A stretch of DNA of 64,000 bases from Thermoplasmata archaeon (lineage in GTDB: Archaea; Thermoplasmatota; Thermoplasmata; Thermoplasmatales; GCA-001856825), in the NCBI GenBank assembly GCA_021792355.1, contig JAJYUV010000002.1:124581-188580 (forward strand). Direction: 5' to 3'. The notes beneath the pieces are model-generated. The model worked only from the letters and a program-made list of their open reading frames with translations. It had not been told where the DNA came from and did no database searches. Of the stretch, positions 1 through 8,302 are shown in pieces (positions within the stretch are counted from its first letter, which is position 1; every line of letters starts with the position of its first letter). Made by a program: the position numbers and the translations under genes.

Positions 1-1277
1 AGCACATCCTCTGCCCTTATTGCTCCACCCTTGGAGTACTTTTTGATCATCCCGTCTCCCTTCCCAAGCAGCTCCTCGAATCTCTCCACTTCCAGTCCGA
101 TGATCTCCCTTGCCGAGCTTTCCAGACTTGTGTCAAGAATGCTCCGGAACCTGTCCTTCTGCTGCTCTACGAGGTCCCAAAGTTCAGTTTCTATTCCCAG
201 TTTTTTCCTCGCAAGAAGTGCTCTCCTGATCAACATTCTGAGGACGTAGCCTGCCCTGGAGTTTGAAGGAACAAGGCCATCGTACAGAAGGATGGTGATT
301 GCACGAGTGTGATCAGCCAAGATGTATATGTTTGACAGTTTGTCCAGATTGATTCGCTCCTCATCTTCAAGGGACTTCAAAAATTTCACTTCCGAACCGT
401 CTTCGCTTGCGTAGGCGTCGATGAAGTTCCTCAGGAAATCCGGTCTCCTGATCCCGGCCTCCTTCATTAATTCCGAGACCATTTGAGGGTACAGAGCTTC
501 ATAGATTGTGTCAGTGCCTTGGGACAGCCATGTAAATCTTTCGATGCCGTAGCCGGTATCGACTATCCTGTTCTCCATCTTCCTGTAACGCACACCGTCA
601 ATTTCAACATCTCCATCGGCCACTTCGACCATGTCCATGAACACCAGCGTTGCCACCTCGAGACCTCTGACCATCACTTCGACGGAAGATCCTGCGTTGC
701 CTCCGCCCGCCCACGGCTTCTCTTTAAACACGATTTCCTCTTTATTCACACCGAGGTGTTCAAGGAATTTTACAGCCAGCTCTATTGCCTTGTCCTTCCA
801 GTAGATCTCTTTGCCTGGAAAATTGAACGCCTTGGCACCTCCCATTTCAAAAACGGAGAGATGTCTTCCCGTTTTTCCTACATTGTCTAGGTCAACGGTC
901 CTGATACACGGCTGCGATACCACCAGTGGATTTCCGGGAGGCGGAACCTTGCCAGATGTTACGTGAGGCTGGAAATCGTAGATGCTTGCATTCACGAGAT
1001 AAACGTCCTCCCTCCACCTGGCCACTATCGGGTATCTCTTTACCCTCTTGTGGTCCAGCGCCTCGAAGAAAGAAAGAAACTCCTCCCTCATCTGCTGTAG
1101 GGAGTATTTCTTTGAGGTTGGAGGGTTGCCTATGAACGAGTAAGGATCACAAGGAATCTCACCGCAGGTGTTTCTTTTTGGATCAATCGTCCAAAATATC
1201 TTTCCGCAGTGGACACACGTTTTCCTCCTATAACCATTCTGTACAAAATAACCAATGACCTCTTCCCGTTCTGACAC
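1..1277 (-). CDS. alaS: Alanyl-tRNA synthetase, archaeal type (N-terminal part, runs off left edge)
   Basis: Charges tRNA-Ala with alanine in the cytoplasm. Reverse-strand translation gives 425 codons without a stop. It opens with the archaeal zinc-type segment (CVHCGKIFWTIDP, then TCGEIPCDPYSFIG), followed by the class II catalytic core with RVKRYPIVARWRED, ASIYDFQP, VSQPCIRTVDLDNVG, PWAGGGNAG and DTGYGIERFTW, and the helical tRNA-recognition part (ILADHTRAITILL, PSNSRAGYVLRMLIRRAL). The order matches archaeal AlaRS. The editing and C-terminal domains lie beyond the window. The start is taken as GTG at 1277, about 20 residues before the first Cys pair, as expected for the family; no ATG fits. 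It is divergent from the methyltransferase gene at 1324 with only 46 bp between the starts. Identification is secure. Confidence 0.95.
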   Translation of the reverse strand, partial: MSEREEVIGYFVQNGYRRKTCVHCGKIFWTIDPKRNTCGEIPCDPYSFIGNPPTSKKYSLQQMREEFLSFFEALDHKRVKRYPIVARWREDVYLVNASIYDFQPHVTSGKVPPPGNPLVVSQPCIRTVDLDNVGKTGRHLSVFEMGGAKAFNFPGKEIYWKDKAIELAVKFLEHLGVNKEEIVFKEKPWAGGGNAGSSVEVMVRGLEVATLVFMDMVEVADGDVEIDGVRYRKMENRIVDTGYGIERFTWLSQGTDTIYEALYPQMVSELMKEAGIRRPDFLRNFIDAYASEDGSEVKFLKSLEDEERINLDKLSNIYILADHTRAITILLYDGLVPSNSRAGYVLRMLIRRALLARKKLGIETELWDLVEQQKDRFRSILDTSLESSAREIIGLEVERFEELLGKGDGMIKKYSKGGAIRAEDV

Positions 1278-1295
1278 AAGAGTGGAAGAATAACT

Positions 1296-1305
1296 ATTTT
1301 AAATT
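1296..1305. promoter_or_regulatory. TATA-like element probably shared by alaS and the methyltransferase gene
   Basis: The 46-bp gap between the two divergent GTG starts contains one strong A/T box, ATTTTAAATT, with a palindromic TTTAAA core at 1298-1303. The core centre is 23.5 bp from the first base of each start codon (1277 and 1324), the distance expected for leaderless archaeal genes. A weaker alternative for alaS (AATAAA on the minus strand, near 1308) exists. Shared use is an inference. Confidence 0.55.
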
Positions 1306-1323
1306 CTTTATTCTGTTCAATCT

Positions 1324-2046
1324 GTGCTCGTAACAATATACAATGATAGCGAAATCTACTCGTTTTCCAACAAGGTTGGACTACTTTACATAAGGAATTT
1401 AGGAAACCTGGATACGAGGAAGATAACTCTATCCACCGGGGAAATAGAACTGGGGTCTCGAACATTCAGGACTCGGAAATCAACTCTGAACGACGTTTCG
1501 TCTTCAATAGAGAGGGGGCCCCAAATCGTCCTCCCGAAAGATGTAGCCCAGATATGTTTTGAACTTGATCTGCCGTTTAGCTCGAGACTGCTTGAAATAG
1601 GGGGCGGAGCGGGTGGTTTTTCCATTCTTGCTGCACTAATGTACAAACTCAGAATAGTGAGCTATGAGCTTGACGAGGAATACTTCCGACTGATGAAGAG
1701 GAACATCGCAAGATTTGAAGTGGAAGAATTCATTGATGCAAACAACAGGGACGGAAAGGAGGCGGACATCAATTCTTTCGAAAGCATATTCATAGACAAT
1801 CCGGAGCCCTGGAATTTCCTTGACACGAAGCTCACTGGCGACAAGAAGGTTTCGACCATTCTCCCTACCTATTCGCAAGCAGAGAGATTTTCGCGATTCC
1901 TCTTAAAAAAGGGTTTTTTAGTCAATGTTCATGAGCTCATAGACGTTCCCATGCAACTGAGTGCCATGGGAATGAGGCCCGAGACTTCGTTTCTGTACCA
2001 CACAGGATTCATAGTCTCGGGGGTAGGTGTCAATCTGAATGGATGA
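1324..2046 (+). CDS. trmI: Class I SAM methyltransferase, TrmI/Trm61-like tRNA (adenine-N1) methyltransferase
   Basis: Likely methylates N1 of adenosine 57/58 in the T-loop of tRNA. The 240-residue protein has a small beta-rich N-terminal domain (residues 1-65) and then a Rossmann methyltransferase fold. Motif I is EIGGGAGGFS at 91-100, the acidic ribose-binding residue is in SYELDEE near 115, and the catalytic-loop region is DNPEPWN at 158-164, in the position of the LDxPxPW motif of TrmI. The length is close to archaeal TrmI. The start is GTG, about 24 bp from a TATA element, so probably leaderless. It overlaps the following taw1 gene by 8 bp, which puts two tRNA-modification genes in one transcript. 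The exact target adenosine cannot be read from the sequence. Confidence 0.8.
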   Translation: MLVTIYNDSEIYSFSNKVGLLYIRNLGNLDTRKITLSTGEIELGSRTFRTRKSTLNDVSSSIERGPQIVLPKDVAQICFELDLPFSSRLLEIGGGAGGFSILAALMYKLRIVSYELDEEYFRLMKRNIARFEVEEFIDANNRDGKEADINSFESIFIDNPEPWNFLDTKLTGDKKVSTILPTYSQAERFSRFLLKKGFLVNVHELIDVPMQLSAMGMRPETSFLYHTGFIVSGVGVNLNG

Positions 2047-2977
2047 AGTCAAGAAGAGGGCCCTCGAGAAACAGGGCTACAAGATAGTGGGCAATCATTC
2101 TGGCGTGAAACTATGCCACTGGGTGAGACAAGACCTGTACTACAACAGGCCGTGCTACAAGAACACCTTTTACGGCATTGAGAGTCACAGATGCATTCAA
2201 ATGACTCCGTCCGTGGACTGGTGCTCTGAAAACTGCACATTCTGTTGGAGGTCTCAGGGGTGGGAGGGAGCAAGGATACCGCAAGAAGACGAGGCCGAAG
2301 ACATTCTTGAGGGCTCCATTCAGGCTCAACGTTTATTGCTAACGGGTTTCAATGGAGATTCTAGAACCAGTATGAAGAAGTGGCTAGATGCTCAGCAGCC
2401 GAAGCACATGGCGATTTCTTTAACTGGAGAACCTACCCTGTACGGAAAACTGGACGACCTCCTTCGAGAGGCGAGGAGCAGGCACATCTCCACTTTCGTC
2501 GTAACGAATGGAACTCAGCCCGATGCTCTAGAAAGACTGAAGGTACTTCCTACCCAGCTTTACGTTACCGTTGCAGCGCCGAACAAGAAACTGTTCAATG
2601 AGGTGCTAAATCCCATATACAAGGACTCGTGGGAGAGGCTTAACAGGACTCTCGAGCTTCTTCCTTCGCTGGACACTCGAACGGTGATAAGGCACACTCT
2701 GGTGAAGAACGTCAACCTAGGTTACGTAGAAGAGTACTATAGACTGGACAGGAAAGCCGACCCAGATTTCGTGGAGAACAAGGGATATGTGCATGTAGGT
2801 GGATCTAGGAACAGGCTGACTATCAACAACATGCCATCGCACGACGAGATAAGGGACTTCTCGTACAGGCTCAACGGCTACCTTAACTATGATTTCGGCG
2901 GCGAGAGAGAGGATTCAAGGATAGTCCTCCTGAGCAAGGACAGAAGGATGAACAAGATTGACTTCTCTGTGATCTGA
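2039..2977 (+). CDS. taw1: tRNA 4-demethylwyosine synthase (AdoMet-dependent, TYW1-like)
   Basis: Radical SAM enzyme that condenses N1-methylguanosine-37 of tRNA-Phe with pyruvate to form the tricyclic base of wyosine derivatives. The 312-residue protein has the radical SAM motif WCSENCTFCW with C62, C66 and C69, and three further cysteines at C26, C39 and C52 that ligate the second [4Fe-4S] cluster. These positions coincide with those known for the Methanocaldococcus jannaschii enzyme, which also supports the chosen ATG start. SLTGEPTLYG and VVTNGTQPDAL are the expected SAM- and substrate-barrel segments. It has no flavodoxin domain, as in archaeal forms. It overlaps the upstream methyltransferase by 8 bp and probably shares its transcript. 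Confidence 0.95.
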   Translation: MDEVKKRALEKQGYKIVGNHSGVKLCHWVRQDLYYNRPCYKNTFYGIESHRCIQMTPSVDWCSENCTFCWRSQGWEGARIPQEDEAEDILEGSIQAQRLLLTGFNGDSRTSMKKWLDAQQPKHMAISLTGEPTLYGKLDDLLREARSRHISTFVVTNGTQPDALERLKVLPTQLYVTVAAPNKKLFNEVLNPIYKDSWERLNRTLELLPSLDTRTVIRHTLVKNVNLGYVEEYYRLDRKADPDFVENKGYVHVGGSRNRLTINNMPSHDEIRDFSYRLNGYLNYDFGGEREDSRIVLLSKDRRMNKIDFSVI

Positions 2978-3041
2978 TCGTGAGAGGGGGCTCTGCTTGA
3001 CGTTATGAGTAATGCTAAATAAATTCAATTATCTCTAAAAA

Positions 3042-3048
3042 TTTATAT
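3042..3048 (+). promoter_or_regulatory. TATA box of the first succinate dehydrogenase operon
   Basis: TTTATAT lies in the AT-rich gap after taw1. Its centre is about 26 bp before 3072, so transcription would start about 13 nt before ATG 3085. No Shine-Dalgarno sequence is visible before the gene. Confidence 0.55.
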
Positions 3049-3084
3049 CTTGTAAAATACTCTTCGAATAGCTGACAGCATTTG

Positions 3085-4809
3085 ATGAGTTATATGAGTT
3101 CGAAATATGTTAAACACGAGACGGATGTTCTTATAATTGGGGCTGGAGGGGCAGGGATGAGAGCGGCGATTTCTGCTTTCGATTCGGGAGCGAGGGTGAC
3201 CATACTCTCCAAATCACTCCTTGGAAAGGCGCACACGGTCATGGCAGAAGGAGGTATTGCCGCAGCCCTTGCAAACGTGGATTCAAAAGACAGCTGGGAG
3301 GTCCACTTCGCGGATACCATGGAAGAGGGAGTTTACATTTCAAACTACAGGATGGCTGAGCTCCTAGCAAAGGAGGCTCCTGAGAGGGTAAGAGAGCTCG
3401 AAGAGTATGGTGCCCTCTTTGACAGGACGCCGGAGGGAACCATAATGCAGAGGGCATTTGGGGCTCACACATACAGGAGACTCTGTCACGTTGGTGATAG
3501 AACGGGTCTTGAGATAATAAGGACGCTTGAGGATCAGATTCTTCACAGAGACATAAAGTTCTTCGACGAGCTCTACGTTACGAAGCTTCTGAAGGATGGG
3601 GAAAGGGTCGTTGGAGCTGTTGGACTCAAGCTCAACACGGGCGAGTTTTACGTTTTCAGTTCTAGGGCCGTGATCATTTCAACGGGAGGTTGCGGTAGAA
3701 TCTATAAGGTTACATCGAATTCGTGGGAGTCAACCGGAGATGGGCTTGGACTTGCTTACGACGCCGGAGCGGAATTGATGGACATGGAGATGATCCAGTT
3801 TCATCCGACGGGCATGGTTTATCCTCCAGGGGTTAAGGGCTTGCTTGTCACCGAAGGCGTGAGGGGAGAGGGAGGGATACTTCTGAACTCCCAGGGTGAA
3901 AGATTCATGCAGCGCTATTCACCCAAGAAGATGGAACTAGATGCTAGGGACATTGTTGCAAGGGCCAATTATGCAGAGATAATGGCCGGGAGAGGTACTG
4001 CGCATGGAGGGGTCTACCTGGACATAACCCACAAGGGACCTGACTTCATCAAGAAGAAGCTGCCAAGCATGTACAAACAGTTCTTAGATTTCGCGGGAGT
4101 GGATATAACGAAGGAGAAGATGGAAGTCGCACCAACTGTGCACTACCAGATGGGAGGGATAAGAGTCGATCCAGAGACGACCGCAACCAACGTTCCAGGA
4201 CTGTTCGCATCGGGAGAGGTTGCAAGCGGACTCCACGGTGCAAACAGACTCGGGGGTAATTCCCTTGCAGATATACTCGTTTTCGGGAAGAGGAGTGGAG
4301 AGGGGGCTTCCTCTTATGCAAAGAAAGTTTCAATTGGGAAGATCGATGAATCCGTAGTTTCGGCTGAAATAGAGAGGGTGGAGTCATTCGTTGGGAAGGA
4401 GGGATTGAATCCTCACGAGATTGCCGAGAGACTTGCGGAAAACATGAGTGAAAACGTAGGTATCATAAGAAATGAGGAGAATCTCAGAAAGGCTCTGAAA
4501 ACTGTGATGGATCTGAAGGGGACTTCGACAATGGCCGGCGTTAGGGGTGGTCTAAAGTACAACAAGGGACTGCTGCAGGCGCTCGAACTTCCTTTCATGC
4601 TAATTGCAGCCGAGGCCATTGTCAGAGGGGCAATTGAAAGAAAGGAGAGCAGGGGTGCGCATGCCAGAAGCGATTTCCCGAAGAAGAACCCAGAATTGAG
4701 AAAGAACATAATTTACACCAAGGGGGATAATGGAATGAAACTAGAGTGGAGAGAGGTTCCGAAGATACCGGACGAGCTTAAGAAACTGGTGCCTGAGGAG
4801 GTATACTGA
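3085..4809 (+). CDS. sdhA: Succinate dehydrogenase/fumarate reductase flavoprotein subunit (operon 1)
   Basis: Catalytic FAD subunit that interconverts succinate and fumarate, facing the cytoplasm. 574 residues, normal for SdhA. The dinucleotide-binding motif IIGAGGAGMRAA is near residue 18; AHTVMAEGG holds His50, the likely covalent FAD attachment site. Catalytic landmarks follow: QFHPTGMV, TEGVRGEGGIL, ARDIVARA, HYQMGGIRVD and GLHGANRLGGNSL. The C-terminal helical domain ends with ESRGAHARSDFP. A TTG at 3082 directly precedes the ATG used here; the next ATG (3097) is also possible. It overlaps sdhB by one base (TGATG). Direction of the reaction (oxidation or fumarate reduction) cannot be read from sequence. 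Confidence 0.93.
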   Translation: MSYMSSKYVKHETDVLIIGAGGAGMRAAISAFDSGARVTILSKSLLGKAHTVMAEGGIAAALANVDSKDSWEVHFADTMEEGVYISNYRMAELLAKEAPERVRELEEYGALFDRTPEGTIMQRAFGAHTYRRLCHVGDRTGLEIIRTLEDQILHRDIKFFDELYVTKLLKDGERVVGAVGLKLNTGEFYVFSSRAVIISTGGCGRIYKVTSNSWESTGDGLGLAYDAGAELMDMEMIQFHPTGMVYPPGVKGLLVTEGVRGEGGILLNSQGERFMQRYSPKKMELDARDIVARANYAEIMAGRGTAHGGVYLDITHKGPDFIKKKLPSMYKQFLDFAGVDITKEKMEVAPTVHYQMGGIRVDPETTATNVPGLFASGEVASGLHGANRLGGNSLADILVFGKRSGEGASSYAKKVSIGKIDESVVSAEIERVESFVGKEGLNPHEIAERLAENMSENVGIIRNEENLRKALKTVMDLKGTSTMAGVRGGLKYNKGLLQALELPFMLIAAEAIVRGAIERKESRGAHARSDFPKKNPELRKNIIYTKGDNGMKLEWREVPKIPDELKKLVPEEVY

Positions 4810-5558
4810 TGGATACCGTAAGAGTTAGTGTGTACAGGCACGACCCTTCTGTGGAACGTGAGGGGAAGTATGTCGATTACGACGTACCGAGAGAAGAAGG
4901 AATGGTTGTTCTGGATGCTATGAAATACATAGAAAGGCACATTGACCCTAATCTCTCCTTGAGATGGAACTGTTCTGCAGGTAAGTGTGGGTCTTGTTCC
5001 GCTGAGATTAACCACATGCCAGCCCTCATGTGCAAGACGCGGGTTGATTCGCTAAAGGAGGGGAAGATTACCGTATCGCCTATAGCGGCATACCCTCTCA
5101 TAAAGGACATGGTTACTGACGTGTCAGAAAACTGGGAACTACTGAAGCGGATTCCTAAATTCACTCCAAAGGAAGGTCTGGAAAAACCGTGGAAGATGTC
5201 CCAGGTTGACATAGAGAGATCAAAGGAATTCAAGAAGTGCATCGAGTGTTTTCTTTGCCAGAATGTCTGCCACGTGATAAGGGAGCACAGCACTAACTAT
5301 TTCGGGCCTAGGCATGTCGTCAAGGCTGCTTCACTCGACATGCATCCTCTGGATGCGCTTGACAGGTCAGAATTCATGAACAAGGACGCCGGACTGGGGT
5401 ATTGCAACATAACCAAGTGCTGTACTGAAGTCTGCCCCGAAGAGATACACATCACAGACAATGCAATAATCCCAGAGAAGGAAAGGGCTGTTAACAATCA
5501 GTACGATCCGCTTGCGATGTTTATAAGATCCAGGAGAAGAAGGAGTGGCAGCAAATGA
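4809..5558 (+). CDS. sdhB: Succinate dehydrogenase/fumarate reductase iron-sulfur subunit (operon 1)
   Basis: Carries electrons from the flavin to the membrane anchor through three clusters. In 249 residues the [2Fe-2S] ligands are C55, C60, C63 and C75. The [4Fe-4S]-type motif CIECFLCQNVCH has C144, C147, C150 and C154, with the usual CP replaced by CH. The last set is C199, C204, C205 and C209 (CNITKCCTEVCP). The second motif of four cysteines and the CH variant resemble the mycobacterial Sdh1 type rather than the operon 2 protein of this window. The gene overlaps sdhA by one base and the anchor gene by 4 bp (ATGA), so the three genes are translationally coupled. Confidence 0.92.
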   Translation: MDTVRVSVYRHDPSVEREGKYVDYDVPREEGMVVLDAMKYIERHIDPNLSLRWNCSAGKCGSCSAEINHMPALMCKTRVDSLKEGKITVSPIAAYPLIKDMVTDVSENWELLKRIPKFTPKEGLEKPWKMSQVDIERSKEFKKCIECFLCQNVCHVIREHSTNYFGPRHVVKAASLDMHPLDALDRSEFMNKDAGLGYCNITKCCTEVCPEEIHITDNAIIPEKERAVNNQYDPLAMFIRSRRRRSGSK

Positions 5559-6274
5559 GATCTGCGAGCGAATCTCCCATCAGGCATCTTATCCCCCCGG
5601 AATTCCTTGAACCGAACTGGAGATTCTGGTCATTTGTACTGATAACGCTTCTGGGCACGGTTCTCCTCTTCATCTACAGAGTTCCAGTTTACGACGGTCT
5701 GACTGATCCATTCTACACTCCAACTATCCTCATCCTGCCTCTGGTCGCCCTATTCAGGGTCACCTGCTATGCATACAGAAAGGATTACCATAGACACCTC
5801 TTCAATCACCCGAATAATTGCGCCACGGATGCCAGGAAAGATTCGAAAACAAGGGGGTACAGCGGCGAGACTGGATTTTTCAGGGTGGAGAATGTTCACA
5901 GATATTTCATGTACACCGCTTGGGGAGTTCTTCCTTTCTTCTATTACGACATTTATCATTCGATAACATATTCTGGCCTGCTAACCGTGAGTCTGGGAAC
6001 GATAATCCTCACCGTAAACGCCCTTGCTGTGACCTTCTATACCTTCTCCTGCCACTCGGTGAGGCACTTGATCGGGGGACACAACGATTGTGTCAACTGC
6101 CCCGTGAGCAAGAACAAGAGAAATTCTCTCTACAGGTTCCAGTCTAGGTTGAACGGGCATCACGAGGCGATAGCTTGGACGAGTCTGATAATGTTTGTTT
6201 TCGTTGACCTGTTCATAAGGGGAATGGTCTCTGGAATTATTCCTAACATCCTCCTAGTACACGGGAGGCTTTGA
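5555..6274 (+). CDS. sdhC: Succinate dehydrogenase membrane anchor, mycobacterial Sdh1-like
   Basis: Quinone-reducing membrane subunit of the first SDH. The 239-residue protein has about five hydrophobic segments (near residues 25-41, 55-71, 120-137, 143-163 and 206-225). Recognisable family segments are FRVTCYAYRKDYHR (67-80), GETGFFRVENVHRYF (104-118) and FYTFSCHSVRHLIGGH (161-176) followed by C179 and C182. These resemble the fused single anchor of Mycobacterium Sdh1 (Rv0249c type), for which a membrane-embedded Rieske-type cluster has been described. Here the conserved Cys/His set is C71, C166, H167, H171, H176, C179 and C182. Which of them bind metal is inference. No separate SdhD follows; a 56-residue peptide gene comes next. 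ATG overlaps the sdhB stop. Confidence 0.8.
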   Translation: MRSASESPIRHLIPPEFLEPNWRFWSFVLITLLGTVLLFIYRVPVYDGLTDPFYTPTILILPLVALFRVTCYAYRKDYHRHLFNHPNNCATDARKDSKTRGYSGETGFFRVENVHRYFMYTAWGVLPFFYYDIYHSITYSGLLTVSLGTIILTVNALAVTFYTFSCHSVRHLIGGHNDCVNCPVSKNKRNSLYRFQSRLNGHHEAIAWTSLIMFVFVDLFIRGMVSGIIPNILLVHGRL

Positions 6275-6277
6275 GGC

Positions 6278-6448
6278 ATGCTGAAAATTCTGCCTAGCAG
6301 GTACAGATACCCATTGTTCTTCCTCGGGATATTCCTGATTGAGATAGCGGGGGTACTGTACAAAGTGATTGACCTTGGAATGACTCCTGTGATCGGAATG
6401 GTGATAGTAGGTTTCATACTCTTTGCATCTTCAATTTTGATCACCTGA
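6278..6448 (+). CDS. Small two-helix membrane protein, fourth gene of SDH operon 1
   Basis: A 56-codon frame starts at ATG 6278, three bases after the anchor stop codon, and ends at TGA 6446-6448. The translation begins MLKILPSRYRYPLFFL and contains two hydrophobic stretches (roughly residues 12-26 and 34-54) joined by KVIDLGMTP. Size, position and topology suggest an accessory membrane subunit of the first SDH or a stabilising peptide, comparable in position to the small extra proteins of some actinobacterial SDH complexes. I do not recognise a named family. It lies too close to the anchor gene to have its own promoter. Confidence 0.6.
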   Translation: MLKILPSRYRYPLFFLGIFLIEIAGVLYKVIDLGMTPVIGMVIVGFILFASSILIT

Positions 6449-6507
6449 TCTGTGAGGAATAGGTGAGTGAGTTTTGAGTTTTATCCATTTATTTTCCATT
6501 TAGGTAA

Positions 6508-6524
6508 ACTAAATTTAATTTAGT
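6508..6524. promoter_or_regulatory. 17-bp perfect palindrome upstream of SDH operon 2
   Basis: ACTAAATTTAATTTAGT is a perfect inverted repeat with one central base. It ends about 18 bp before the TATA box of the second SDH operon, just upstream of where the BRE would be. The position suits binding of a dimeric regulator, possibly an activator. The regulator is unknown. Confidence 0.5.
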
Positions 6525-6541
6525 GGCTAAAACTGAGAATT

Positions 6542-6548
6542 TTTATAT
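6542..6548 (+). promoter_or_regulatory. TATA box of SDH operon 2
   Basis: TTTATAT, centred near 6545. Transcription is expected around 6566-6572, at or just inside the first TTG of the following gene. This makes TTG 6578 a serious alternative start. Confidence 0.5.
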
Positions 6549-6565
6549 CGTCAGGCACTTTCTTA

Positions 6566-8293
6566 TTGGAGATCTATTTGGTCGAAATCTTTGATTACGA
6601 TTTAGTCATAATTGGTTCCGGTCTGGCGGGTCTTAGGGCTGCGATTGAAGCAGCCAGAGTTGGGAAGGATAAATTGCGGATTGCGATAATAGCAAAGAAT
6701 CAGTTGATGAGACCGCATTCGATCTCAGCAGAAGGCGGATCCGCCGCAGTACTCTACATGGATGAGGGAGACTCCTTCGACCTTCACGCCTACGACACCA
6801 TAAAGGGCTCGGACTATCTTGGAGATCAGGATATAATTGAATTCTTCGTCAGGCAGGCACCACTGGATATCTTAGAGCTGGAACACTGGGGAATACCTTG
6901 GGCAAGGAGGGATGATGGGAGGATTGCTCAGAGACCTTTCGGTGGACATTCGTATCCGAGAGCAACATTTGCCTCTGACAGAACAGGCTTCTATGAGGTT
7001 CACACACTCTATGATACAATGCTCAAGTATCAGAACATAGACAAGTTTCACGAGCAGTTTGTCTATGATTTCATAATTGAAAACAACAAGTTCAAGGGAG
7101 TGATGGCATTTGACATTCCAACAGGACAGACCAGAATTTTCAAGGCGAGAGCTGGAATAATTGCTACCGGAGGACTAGGAAGATTGTATGGATATACAAC
7201 CTATTCACATCTAGTCACTGGAGATGGTCTCGCTGTTGCCCTCAGACGGGGTATGAAACTAAAGGACATAGAATTCGTCCAGTTCCATCCTACGGGTCTT
7301 GTACCTTCAGGAATTCTCATAACGGAGGGGGTCAGAGGAGATGGAGGCATACTCAGAAATGCGAAGGGGGAAAGATTCATGGAGAAATATGCCCCCACTA
7401 AGAAGGACTTGGCCCCAAGAGACATAGTTTCCAGAAGCATGATGACAGAGATCCTGGAAGGAAAAGGATTCAAGGGACCTGATGGATTGGACTACTTATT
7501 GTTGGATTTTTCGCCTATCGGTGCGGAGAAAATCAAGGAAAAATTGTCCCAGGTGAGGGAGATTGGCATCCACTATGTTGGCATCGATCCGGTGGATTCC
7601 CCTCTGCCAGTCAGACCTTCTGCCCATTACACTATGGGTGGGATAGATGTCACGCGCACGGGCTTCACCGGAGTAACAGGCCTCTGGGCTGCCGGAGAAA
7701 CTGCATGTCTATCTGTCCATGGCTCGAACAGGCTTGGTGCCAACTCTACAAGCGAGTGCGTCGTCTTCGGAAAGATTGCTGGAGAGGATTCGGCGAAATG
7801 GCTGCTATCTAACAGCGGGTCCGTAAGTCTAACCGATGGGGATGGAAAGCGAGCAGAGGAATTTTTGGCAGATGCCTACAAGGACAAGGGAGACAATGAT
7901 CCCTACGACATTAAGAGAGAACTCTGGAAGACTATGGACAAGGACGCCTACGTTTTCAGGAATGAGAAGGGTCTCACCGAGGGCTTAAAGATAATCAGAG
8001 GACTCATTGAGAAGAGCCAAAAGATTTCGATTTCTGAGAAGGGAAATGTGTACAATCAAAACCTGATCGCTTCTCTGGAAATGAAGAACCTCGTCGAACT
8101 GGCGGAAGTTGTCGTGCACAGCGCTCTCGAGAGAAGAGAGAGCAGAGGATCCCATTTCAGAACCGATTATCCAAAGAGGGACGATGAAAACTATCTGAAA
8201 CACACGATTGCTCAGAGAATCGATGGTGCATTGAACATCAGTTATCGTCCAGTGACGCTAACAAAGTGGAAGCCGGAAGCGAGGGTGTACTGA
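6566..8293 (+). CDS. sdhA: Succinate dehydrogenase flavoprotein subunit (operon 2)
   Basis: Second FAD subunit, 575 residues from TTG 6566; a start at TTG 6578 (four residues shorter) fits the TATA distance equally well. It shows the FAD fold ([14 protein letters not shown]), [11 protein letters not shown] with His51 as likely flavin attachment site, [58 protein letters not shown] and the C-terminal [12 protein letters not shown]. It differs strongly from the operon 1 copy (for instance [10 protein letters not shown] versus AFGAHTYRRL), so the two are not a recent duplication. A GAGGTGATT Shine-Dalgarno sequence between its stop and the next ATG links it to sdhC. Confidence 0.93.
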   Translation: MEIYLVEIFDYDLVIIGSGLAGLRAAIEAARVGKDKLRIAIIAKNQLMRPHSISAEGGSAAVLYMDEGDSFDLHAYDTIKGSDYLGDQDIIEFFVRQAPLDILELEHWGIPWARRDDGRIAQRPFGGHSYPRATFASDRTGFYEVHTLYDTMLKYQNIDKFHEQFVYDFIIENNKFKGVMAFDIPTGQTRIFKARAGIIATGGLGRLYGYTTYSHLVTGDGLAVALRRGMKLKDIEFVQFHPTGLVPSGILITEGVRGDGGILRNAKGERFMEKYAPTKKDLAPRDIVSRSMMTEILEGKGFKGPDGLDYLLLDFSPIGAEKIKEKLSQVREIGIHYVGIDPVDSPLPVRPSAHYTMGGIDVTRTGFTGVTGLWAAGETACLSVHGSNRLGANSTSECVVFGKIAGEDSAKWLLSNSGSVSLTDGDGKRAEEFLADAYKDKGDNDPYDIKRELWKTMDKDAYVFRNEKGLTEGLKIIRGLIEKSQKISISEKGNVYNQNLIASLEMKNLVELAEVVVHSALERRESRGSHFRTDYPKRDDENYLKHTIAQRIDGALNISYRPVTLTKWKPEARVY

Positions 8294-8302
8294 GGTGATT
8301 CA

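Noticed and set aside
1130..1465. 111-codon minus-strand frame over the alaS 5' end and TrmI-like gene
   Set aside because: It lies in another frame over two well-supported genes; the alaS frame explains the coding signal.
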